Below are positions 27,270 through 34,609 of a DNA stretch of 64,000 nt, in pieces. The notes under the pieces were generated by a model that searched no databases, was not told the origin of the DNA, and saw only the letters and a program-made list of their open reading frames with translations. The first letter of the stretch is position 1, and each line of letters starts with the position of its first letter. Origin of the DNA: Streptomyces violaceoruber (GTDB lineage: Bacteria; Actinomycetota; Actinomycetes; Streptomycetales; Streptomycetaceae); assembly GCF_033406955.1 (NCBI RefSeq), contig NZ_CP137734.1, positions 3,286,001 through 3,350,000 on the forward strand, read 5' to 3'. Position numbers and translations under genes: made by a program.

Positions 27270-28196
27270 CTAGGCGGGAGAGACGGGAACGTCCCGGTGC
27301 GGCTCCCGGACCCCGGCCGCGTCGGTCCGCTCCGGGGCGCCGGGCACCAGCCGGAACGTGATCCGGTGCGGCGAGGTGACCGCGCGGGTGTCACCGTGCC
27401 GCGACGTTCCCTGGTCGGCGCCGGACGCGGTACCGAGCGCGCCGTCGGGGTCGCCGGTGGGCGCGGGGCGGGCGGGGGCGTACTCGGTGTACGCGGTCCC
27501 GGCCGGGTGCGTGCGTGCGCGCGCGGTGAGCGCCGCTCCGGCGCCGGGTTCCGGCCCGTAGCCGACGACGCGTACCGGGCTTGCGGCTCCGTCGACGGCT
27601 CGGGAGTCGGTGGTGTCGGACGAGGCCTCGCCTCCGGAGGCGCCCGCCACCGGCGGGGCGGGCTCGGCCCGCGGCTCCGGCACTGCCGACGCCGCCGACG
27701 ACGACGAACCACCGGAACCATCGGTCAGGTCCGGGACATCGGTGAGGCCTGGCACGCCGTCGCTCGGAGCTGACGGGCCCGACGGGTCCGTCAGGTCGGA
27801 CAGGCCCGTCAGGTCGGGGAGCACCCGCAACGGCGGCACCTCAGTCCGCAGGTCCGCCTCGGCGCCCTCGACCCCCTCGGTCACCGTCCGCACCGCGGCA
27901 CCGACCGGTCGCGCCACCCGGTCCCGCACGGCCCGGACGACTTTCTCGGAGACGGGGCGCAGGTCCGGAAGCACCGCGCCGGGGCGTTCGTCCGTGCGCG
28001 CGGGGATGTCGAGCACTTGGCCGACCGTCTCCTTGGAACTCTCCGTCGCTCCGTCGGCCGCCTGTGCCCGCCCTCCGCAGAGCAGGCCGAGCAGGAACAG
28101 CCCGCCCGCCAGCAGTGCCACGTGCAGCGCACGCCGCCCGGCCGCCGTGCGCAGGACGCGCAGAGCGGCTCCGGGCAGGACTGCTGACCAGATCAA
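27270..28196 (-). CDS. Secreted or anchored hypothetical protein
   Basis: 308 aa, TTG start 28196 (MIWSAVLPGAALRVLRTAAG). A signal-like segment HVALLAGGLFLLGLLCGGRA ends at AQAADG. The rest is low-complexity with regularly spaced Asp-Leu-Thr units (PDLTGLSDLTDPSGP, GLTDVPDLTDGSGG) and no cysteine pair or known domain. A GGGAGG ribosome-binding site lies 12 nt before the TTG but can pair with downstream CTCCC, placing it in a small hairpin. No function can be given. It reads leftwards, 170 nt beyond the VWA gene, and may be the last gene of that group or independent. Confidence 0.65.
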   Translation of the reverse strand: MIWSAVLPGAALRVLRTAAGRRALHVALLAGGLFLLGLLCGGRAQAADGATESSKETVGQVLDIPARTDERPGAVLPDLRPVSEKVVRAVRDRVARPVGAAVRTVTEGVEGAEADLRTEVPPLRVLPDLTGLSDLTDPSGPSAPSDGVPGLTDVPDLTDGSGGSSSSAASAVPEPRAEPAPPVAGASGGEASSDTTDSRAVDGAASPVRVVGYGPEPGAGAALTARARTHPAGTAYTEYAPARPAPTGDPDGALGTASGADQGTSRHGDTRAVTSPHRITFRLVPGAPERTDAAGVREPHRDVPVSPA

Positions 28197-28366
28197 GAGG
28201 GGGAGCTACCTCCCGTGCGGCAGAACGGGCCGCGCGTCGAGCAAGGTCTCGACACGCCGCGCGATACTCGCACGGGAATCCGGAGGTCGCGCAAGCCCGA
28301 CCCACTGGACGGCCCGTCATATCCGTTTTGTACGCGGGAATCGGGTCACCTCGGATCGACAAATCG

Positions 28367-29683
28367 TCACCCGGCATCCGGTATCGGCAGGGGCCGCCCC
28401 TCGATCGCCGCCGCCATCACCTCCGGGAAGAGATCGGGCGTGCAGGCGAAGGCCGGTGCGCCGAGCGCCGCGAGGGCTGCCGCGTGCTCCCGGTCGTACG
28501 CGGGCGTGCCCTCGTCGGACAGGGCCAGCAGGGTCACGAACCGCACCCCCGCGGCCTGCATCGCCGCGACCCGCTTGAGCATCTCCTCACGTATGCCGCC
28601 CTCGTACAGATCGCTGATCAGCACGACCACCGTGTCCGCGGGCCGGGTGATCCGCGACTGGCAGTACGCCAGCGCGCGGTTGATGTCCGTACCGCCGCCG
28701 AGTCGCGTGCCGAAGAGCACGTCGACCGGGTCGTCGAGCTGGTCGGTGAGGTCGGCGACCGCCGTGTCGAAGACGACGAGCCGGGTGCCGATCGAGCGCA
28801 TGGACGCCAGCACCGCGCCGAACACGGAGGCGTACACGAGGGAAGCCGCCATCGACCCGGACTGGTCGACGCACAGGACGATCTCCTTCCTGACCGAACG
28901 GGACGCCCGCCCGTAGCCGACGAGCCGCTCCGGCACGACCGTGCGGTACTCCGGCAGGTAGTGCTTGAGGTTGGCCCCGATCGTGCGGTTCCAGTCGATG
29001 TCGTGGGGGCGGGGCCGGGCGGTGCGGGCACTGCGGTCCAGGGCGCCGGACAGGGTGGCGCGGGTACGGGTGACGAGGCGCTTCTCCAGGTCCTCGACGA
29101 CCTTGCGCACGACGGCCCGTGCCGTCTCCCTCGTCGTGTCCGGCATCGCCTCGTTCAGGGACAGCAGGGTGCCGACGAGGTGTACGTCGGCCTCCACGGC
29201 CTGGAGCATCTCCGGCTCCAGCAGGAGCGTGGCGAGCCCGAGCCGGTCGATCGCGTCCCGCTGCATCACCTGGACCACGGGAGACGGGAAATAGGTCCGG
29301 ATGTCCCCCAGCCAGCGCGCCACCGCCGGTGCCGAGGCCCCGAGCCCCGCCGCACGGTCCCGGCCCGCCCGGGGGGCGCCCCCTCTTCCGTACAGCGCGG
29401 TGAGTGCCCCGTCCATCGCGGCGTCCCGTCCACAGAGCACGTGGCCGGTGCCGTCGGCCGGGTCACCGCCGAGGACGAGGCGCCAGCGCCGCAGCCGCTC
29501 CCGTGCCGCCTCGGCGTCCACCGGCTCGCTCACCGTCCCGCGTCCGGTCACGGGCCCCTCCATGGGCCCCGTCATGGGCCCCGTCATGGGCCCCGTCATG
29601 GGCCCCGTCATGGGCCCCGGCGTGCGGACGGTCTTGTCTCCGGTCATGTCTCCGGTCTTGTCTGCCGTCTTGCGTCCGGTCAT
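28367..29683 (-). CDS. VWA-domain protein with (MTGP)n N-terminus
   Basis: 438 aa. Residues 1-45 are low-complexity repeats (MTGP). About 55-240 are helical (LARWRLVLGGDP-like start, LLLEPEMLQAVEADVHLVGT). The VWA fold starts at KEIVLCVDQSGSM; Asp273-x-Ser-Gly-Ser277 is an intact MIDAS, followed by TRLVVFDTAVADLTDQLDD, GGTDINRALAYCQSRI and TVVVLISDLYEGG. It overlaps the DUF5682 gene by 4 nt (ATGA), and a MoxR ATPase lies upstream. VWA-MoxR pairs are generally chaperone- or metal-insertion-like machines; the substrate is unknown. The real start may be internal, for example at an ATG within the repeats. Confidence 0.87.
   Translation of the reverse strand: MTGRKTADKTGDMTGDKTVRTPGPMTGPMTGPMTGPMTGPMEGPVTGRGTVSEPVDAEAARERLRRWRLVLGGDPADGTGHVLCGRDAAMDGALTALYGRGGAPRAGRDRAAGLGASAPAVARWLGDIRTYFPSPVVQVMQRDAIDRLGLATLLLEPEMLQAVEADVHLVGTLLSLNEAMPDTTRETARAVVRKVVEDLEKRLVTRTRATLSGALDRSARTARPRPHDIDWNRTIGANLKHYLPEYRTVVPERLVGYGRASRSVRKEIVLCVDQSGSMAASLVYASVFGAVLASMRSIGTRLVVFDTAVADLTDQLDDPVDVLFGTRLGGGTDINRALAYCQSRITRPADTVVVLISDLYEGGIREEMLKRVAAMQAAGVRFVTLLALSDEGTPAYDREHAAALAALGAPAFACTPDLFPEVMAAAIEGRPLPIPDAG
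29561..29620. repeat. Five 12-bp tandem repeats at the VWA gene start
   Basis: CATGGGCCCCGT is repeated five times (last copy ends in G), coding Met-Thr-Gly-Pro units in frame on the minus strand. Imperfect related units continue to 29683. Confidence 0.95.
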
Positions 29684-32127
29684 GTGTTCGCCCCCGCCAG
29701 GTCGCGGCCGTCCGGCGCCGGGTGCCGGCCCAGCAGCAGCCGGACCACCGGCAGTACCGCGTCGGCCCGCACGGGGTCGAGGCCCGCCGCGAAGCCCGGT
29801 ACGCCGGAACCGGCCGTCGTCACACTCCCCCGCGCCTCCGGTCCCCGTCTGACCAGCTCGCCGAGGCCGCGGCGCACTCCCGGCTCGTAGGCGGAGAAGG
29901 TACGGCGCAGCAGAGGCAGTACGTGCGTGAACGCGTCCGCGGGCACGCCGGTCAGCCAGGCGTCGACCAGGGCCAGCAGCCGCTCGTCGTGCAGGAGGAG
30001 CATGCCGCCGCCCGAGCCGCCGCCGACGAAGCCCTCGATCCAGGCCGCCGCGTCCGCCGGTGGCGTCGCCGGGGACAGCACCAGGCCCATGAGCCGCGCC
30101 GCCTCGTCCGGTGCCAGCTCGCCGTCGTCCAGCAGGAGCCGTACGGCCCGCCCGCGGACGACGCCGGGCACCGTGTCCCGCGCGGAAAGGGTGTGCAGCA
30201 CGGCTCGCCAGCGTGAGTGCAGGTCGCCGCGGCCCGGCGCGGGGGCGTCACCGAGCAGGCCCACGGCCGTGTGCACGGCGTCCACGTGCCGGCGCATCTC
30301 CTCGGCCGCGTCGGCGTCCAGTGCGGCGCAGGCCGCGGGCAGGCCGACGAAGACGCGCTCGGCGAGCCCCTCGGCGACCTCCGCCAGGGCGCGGGTGTCC
30401 GTGCCGCGCACGTCGCCGTAGCGCAAGGAGCGGACGAGGGCGGGCAGGGCCTGGGCGAGGTGGCCGACGTCCGTGTCGAGCGCGGCCCGGTCGGCGAGTA
30501 TCCGCATCACCGGCGCGAGCGCGTCCGGCAGTTCGGCCAGCAGGCAGCGTTCGGCGAGCGCGGTGACCTCGGCGAGGCCCCGTGCGGTGACGGCGTCCGC
30601 CTGGGCCCTGGCGGTCGCGGCGGACAGCACGGTCGTGCCCCACACCCCGGCCTCGGCCACCCGCACCGACAGCTCCGGCTCCCACCGCAGCCGCCAGGCC
30701 TCCCGGAACGTGCCCGTGCTGCGCGACGCGACCGCCTCGCCCCAGCCGACACCGAGCAGCCGCAGCCGGTGCAGCAGTCTGCTGCGCCCGGCGTCGGTCT
30801 CCTTGCGCAGGTCCAGCTCCAGCTCCCGCTTCGGTGCCTCGGGCCGCAGCCGCAGCCGCCGCTGGGCCCGGGTGAGGTCCCGCTGCAACGGCACCGCCGG
30901 CGCCCCCGCGGGCACCTCCCCCAGCACGTCCCCGACGACCAGTCGGTCGTGCACCAGCGCCAGTGGCACGTCCGAGCCGTCGCACATCACCGCCCGCACC
31001 GCGTCCGTCGCCTCGGTCAGCCCGGGCAGCGGGCGTCCGCGGATCACCGCGAGCGTTTCGGCCAGCCGCGTCGCCTCGATGACGTGGGCCGGGGAGACGA
31101 TCCTGTCCTCCGCCCGCAGCAGACCGGCCACCTTGGTCAGCCAGCGCTCGACGGGCCGGTCGACCGCGGCGAACAGGTGCCCGTACCAACCGGGTGACTC
31201 GATCCCCGCTCCGTACCCACCCGCCCGGGACAGCCTGCGATGGGTCCAGGGCACCCAGGTCATGTCCACCTTGGTCCTGGGCAGCCCCTTCAGCAGGGCC
31301 CGGTCGGCGGCGACGGTGGCCCTGCGGCGCAGCGCGGGCACGTGCCACGCCCCGCAGACCACGGCCACACCTTCGGCGAACTCCCGTCGCGCCGACCGGA
31401 CCTGGAGCCGCATGTGGGCCTCCCGCACGAGGTCCCGTACGTCACCGTCACCCCCCTCGCGGTCCTCCCCGCCCTCCGCCTCGCCGTCCTCCTCCGTCTC
31501 CCGCAGCGCCGTCATGGCCTCCTCCAGCGCCGTGAACGGTGCGAGCGCGTCCCCCGCTCCCCGGCCCCGGTGCTCGATCACGTCCTCCCACCAGCGCTCG
31601 GGGTCGTCGTGCCCGGCGGCCGCGGCGAGGGCGGCGAGGGGATCGCGGCGGACATCGGCGGGCGCGGTACCGGACCGGCCGGGCGGAGCCTGGTCGTCCC
31701 CGCGGCCGTCCGCATCGACGTCCCCGTGGCCGTCCGCCGCCCGCCACGCCAGCGTGTGCGCGGCCGGGAGGTCGATGAAGCGGGCCGGGACGTCGTGCTC
31801 CAGGGCCCAGCGGACGGCCACCCACTCCGGGGAGAACTCGGCCAGCGGCCAGAACGCCGAGCGGCCCGGTTCGTCCACGGCGTGGGCGAGGAGCGCGACC
31901 GGCGGCCGCATGTCCTCGTCGGCGGCCAGTGGGATCAGGGCGTCGGCCTCCGGCGGTCCCTCGATCAGCACGACTCCCGGCCGGGTCGCCTCCAGCGCCG
32001 CCCGCACCGCCCGGGCCGACCCCGGCCCGTGGTGGCGTACCCCGAGCAGCAGCGGCCGGCCGCCGGGCTCACCGGCGCCGCCCTGCCCACCCGGCCCGCC
32101 GCCCCCGGCCCGGTCAGTGCCCGTCAC
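29680..32127 (-). CDS. DUF5682 family protein
   Basis: 815 aa, starts MTGTDRAGGGGPGG. The conserved part begins PLLLGVRHHGPGSARAVRAA, then VVLIEGPPEADALIPL, AVAVVCGAWHVPALR-like GVAVVCGAWHVPAL, and WVPWTHRRLSRAGGYGAGIE, all hallmarks I associate with DUF5682. No catalytic motif is obvious, but conserved His-His and GAWHVPA residues suggest an enzyme or TraB-like fold (TraB/ChaN-like proteins share the gxRHHGP-type opening; inference). It overlaps the VWA gene and follows the MoxR ATPase by 102 nt, so the three form one operon. It is the largest member and may be the effector or scaffold. Confidence 0.85.
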   Translation of the reverse strand: MTGTDRAGGGGPGGQGGAGEPGGRPLLLGVRHHGPGSARAVRAALEATRPGVVLIEGPPEADALIPLAADEDMRPPVALLAHAVDEPGRSAFWPLAEFSPEWVAVRWALEHDVPARFIDLPAAHTLAWRAADGHGDVDADGRGDDQAPPGRSGTAPADVRRDPLAALAAAAGHDDPERWWEDVIEHRGRGAGDALAPFTALEEAMTALRETEEDGEAEGGEDREGGDGDVRDLVREAHMRLQVRSARREFAEGVAVVCGAWHVPALRRRATVAADRALLKGLPRTKVDMTWVPWTHRRLSRAGGYGAGIESPGWYGHLFAAVDRPVERWLTKVAGLLRAEDRIVSPAHVIEATRLAETLAVIRGRPLPGLTEATDAVRAVMCDGSDVPLALVHDRLVVGDVLGEVPAGAPAVPLQRDLTRAQRRLRLRPEAPKRELELDLRKETDAGRSRLLHRLRLLGVGWGEAVASRSTGTFREAWRLRWEPELSVRVAEAGVWGTTVLSAATARAQADAVTARGLAEVTALAERCLLAELPDALAPVMRILADRAALDTDVGHLAQALPALVRSLRYGDVRGTDTRALAEVAEGLAERVFVGLPAACAALDADAAEEMRRHVDAVHTAVGLLGDAPAPGRGDLHSRWRAVLHTLSARDTVPGVVRGRAVRLLLDDGELAPDEAARLMGLVLSPATPPADAAAWIEGFVGGGSGGGMLLLHDERLLALVDAWLTGVPADAFTHVLPLLRRTFSAYEPGVRRGLGELVRRGPEARGSVTTAGSGVPGFAAGLDPVRADAVLPVVRLLLGRHPAPDGRDLAGANT

Positions 32128-32229
32128 ACCGTCCCCCTCGCCTGCGGCTCCAGCTCGAGTCCCCGTCGTCCCCCGCGGTGCGGGCCACCGCCGCGTCCGC
32201 CCGGCCTCGCGTCCGCATCCCCGTGCCGT

Positions 32230-33351
32230 TCACGCGGTCACCTCCCGGCAGGCCCGGTAGAAGTCCTGCCAGCCCTCGCGCTCGCGCACGACCGTCTCGA
32301 GGTACTCCTGCCAGACGACGCGGTCGGTGCCGGGATCGCGGACGACCGCGCCGAGGACCCCGGCGGCGAGGTCGCCGGCCCGCAGCACCCCGTCGCCGAA
32401 GTGGGCGCACAGCGCGAGACCTCCGGTGACGACGGAGATGGCCTCGGCCGTGGACAGCGGGCCGCTGGGCGACTTGACCTTCGTACGGCCGTCGCTCGTC
32501 AGCCCGTCGCGCAGCTCGCGGAAGACGGTGACCACGCGTCGGATCTCGTCGGTGCCGTCGGGCGCCGACGGCAGGTCGAGGGAGCGGCCGATCTGGTCGA
32601 CGCGGCGCGTGACGATGTCGACCTCGGCCTCGGCGCTCTCCGGCAGCGGCAGCACGACGGTGTTGAAGCGGCGGCGCAGTGCGCTGGACAGGTCGTTGAC
32701 CCCGCGGTCGCGGTCGTTGGCGGTGGCGATCAGGTTGAAGCCGCGCACCGCCTGTACCTCCTCGCCGAGTTCCGGTATCGGCAGGGTCTTCTCCGACAGG
32801 AGCGTGATCAGGGAGTCCTGCACGTCGGCCGGGATGCGGGTCAGCTCCTCGACCCGGACGGTCGCGCCCTCCGCCATGGCCCGCATGACCGGGCTGGGCA
32901 CGAGGGCGTCCCGGCCGGGGCCGTGGGCGAGGAGCCGCGCGTAGTTCCAGCCGTAGCGGATCGCTTCCTCCGGGGTGCCGGCCGTGCCCTGCACCAGCAG
33001 CGTCGAGTCGCCGCTGACGGCCGCGGCGAGGTGCTCGGACACCCAGGTCTTCGCGGTGCCGGGCACGCCGAGCAGGAGCAGGGCCCGGTCGGTGGCGAGC
33101 GTGGTGACGGCGACCTCGACGACGCGGCGCGGGCCCACGTACTTCGGGGTGATCACCGTGCCGTCGGGCAGGGTGCCGCCGAGCAGATAGGTGGCGACGG
33201 CCCACGGCGACAGCTTCCAGCGGGCCGGACGCGGACGGTCGTCCTGCCCGGCCAGCGAGGCCAGTTCGGCCGCGAACGCGTGCTCCGCGTGCGGCCGCAA
33301 CACCTGTCGCGGCACTTCGGCGCCGGGCGTCCGTTCAACGAATGCAGGCAT
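32230..33351 (-). CDS. MoxR-type AAA ATPase
   Basis: 373 aa. Walker A GVPGTAKT is at residues 95-102. The Walker B position reads VRVEELTRIP, with Glu-Glu in place of the usual Asp-Glu, followed by VQDSLITLLSEKTLPIPELG, sensor 1 FNLIATANDRDRGVNDLSSA and the arginine region LRRRFNTVVLPLP. It is a cytosolic ring ATPase expected to act on or through the VWA protein two genes on. It is the first gene of a leftward operon with DUF5682 and VWA, and faces the SWIM-family-like/DUF5691 pair across an 83-130-bp gap holding a large dyad. The substrate is not known. Confidence 0.9.
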   Translation of the reverse strand: MPAFVERTPGAEVPRQVLRPHAEHAFAAELASLAGQDDRPRPARWKLSPWAVATYLLGGTLPDGTVITPKYVGPRRVVEVAVTTLATDRALLLLGVPGTAKTWVSEHLAAAVSGDSTLLVQGTAGTPEEAIRYGWNYARLLAHGPGRDALVPSPVMRAMAEGATVRVEELTRIPADVQDSLITLLSEKTLPIPELGEEVQAVRGFNLIATANDRDRGVNDLSSALRRRFNTVVLPLPESAEAEVDIVTRRVDQIGRSLDLPSAPDGTDEIRRVVTVFRELRDGLTSDGRTKVKSPSGPLSTAEAISVVTGGLALCAHFGDGVLRAGDLAAGVLGAVVRDPGTDRVVWQEYLETVVREREGWQDFYRACREVTA

Positions 33352-33406
33352 GGCCGATTCCCCCTCCAGCTAGGCCGGTCCGATCTGTCCTCCACGGTGC
33401 ACCACG

Positions 33407-33462
33407 CCACTGACAATCGCTCTGACCTGCGGAAATGATCTCGCACAGGTCATTGTCAGTGG
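33407..33462. promoter_or_regulatory. Large interrupted dyad between the two arms of the MoxR/DUF5691 cluster
   Basis: CCACTGACAA (33407-33416) pairs with 33453-33462, and TGACCTG (33423-33429) with CAGGTCA (33446-33452), leaving a 6-nt bulge on the left arm and a 16-nt loop. It lies 56 nt before the MoxR start and 21 nt before the ATG at 33483. It could be an operator for both arms. Confidence 0.55.
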
Positions 33463-33482
33463 GGGGACCTACCTTCGATGGC

Positions 33483-34574
33483 ATGGCTCGGCACGGGGTG
33501 CGCCGGGGTGGGGAGCCGGGACGAGGGGGCGATGTGGGGACAGCAGTGCGAGGGCCGGGCGGGGAGGGCGGGCGCGGGTGCGCGGAGGAGGGGACCGCGG
33601 GTCCGTCCGCCCCCGCGGCCGCGTCCGATCCCGAGGCGGCGCGGCGCCGGGCGGAGCGGCGGGCCGAGCGGGTCACCGCGGGCGCGACGGAGCTGGAGCA
33701 GCGGCTCGCGGACCTCCTGCGCACCGGCCTGGCCGGCGCCGAACAGGCGGGGTACGGGCTGTGGGAGGAGACGGCGGCCCGCATGGTCGACGCGCAGGCG
33801 CCGGGGCTGGCCTCGCGCGTGCGGGAGCTGGCCGCCATACCGTCGTCGGGTCCGGGCTGGCCGGTGCGGCTGCTCGAGGAGTGCGCTCTGCTCCATCTGC
33901 TCGACCGGGGCTGGCTGGGCCGCGAGCGGCTGCCGGACGGCCTGGCGGCGACGGTCCGTTCCCGCGTGGGTCTGCCCACGTCCGCGGACGGCCCTCCGGT
34001 GCGGGACCACTGGCTGGTCCTCTCCCAGTACGACACCGCGGACGCCCGGCTGACGACCCGTCGCGTCTGGCTGTACGGCGCGGAGTCGGACCGCACGGCG
34101 CTGCTCCTCTCCTACGGCGCCGCGGGCCGGGCACCCGAGCTGACGCTGCCGGTGGGGGCGGAGCTGGACGCCGAGATCTCCGCGTATCCGGGTCCGGGGC
34201 GACAACGGGCGGCCCTCGGCCGCCGGTTCGCACCGCCCGAGCCGGCACGGACACGCCCGCCCGGGGTGACGACGTCGCAGGCGGCCGTCCGGTACAGCGC
34301 GGCCCTCCGCGACGACCCGTGGCTGGACTCGGTGCCGGTGGCCCTGGAGCGGGTGGTCCCCGTGCCGGACGGCGACGGCTGGCAACTGGCGGACGCCGAC
34401 GGGGACACGGCGCTGCCGCTCGCCTGGGCCGGCGGGAACCATCCGGGGCTGTGGCGGCTGGTCGCGCTGGCGGGCGGTGCGCCCGTCACGGTCTTCGGCG
34501 AGTGCGGCCACCGGGGCTTCACGCCGCTGACGGCCTGGCCGGCCGGGCCGGGCCCCGCGGTGCCGCTGTGCTGA
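33483..34574 (+). CDS. SWIM-family-like protein lacking a visible SWIM motif
   Basis: 363 aa from ATG 33483; an ATG at 33435 is also in frame but lies inside the dyad. The first ~55 residues are Gly/Arg low-complexity. From DPEAARRRAERRAERVTAGA on, the protein looks conserved: TELEQRLADLLRTGLAGAEQ, AGYGLWEETAARMVDAQAPG, LASRVRELAAIPSSGPGWPV, DHWLVLSQYDTADARLTTRR. From memory this is the C-terminal region of Streptomyces SWIM zinc-finger proteins that sit beside DUF5691, but the expected CxC...CxH motif is absent. It may be an N-terminally truncated member. The DUF5691 gene follows by 35 nt. Confidence 0.7.
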   Translation: MARHGVRRGGEPGRGGDVGTAVRGPGGEGGRGCAEEGTAGPSAPAAASDPEAARRRAERRAERVTAGATELEQRLADLLRTGLAGAEQAGYGLWEETAARMVDAQAPGLASRVRELAAIPSSGPGWPVRLLEECALLHLLDRGWLGRERLPDGLAATVRSRVGLPTSADGPPVRDHWLVLSQYDTADARLTTRRVWLYGAESDRTALLLSYGAAGRAPELTLPVGAELDAEISAYPGPGRQRAALGRRFAPPEPARTRPPGVTTSQAAVRYSAALRDDPWLDSVPVALERVVPVPDGDGWQLADADGDTALPLAWAGGNHPGLWRLVALAGGAPVTVFGECGHRGFTPLTAWPAGPGPAVPLC

Positions 34575-34609
34575 CCCGTCCCAGGTGTTTCGAATCGGAG
34601 GCGAACGAC

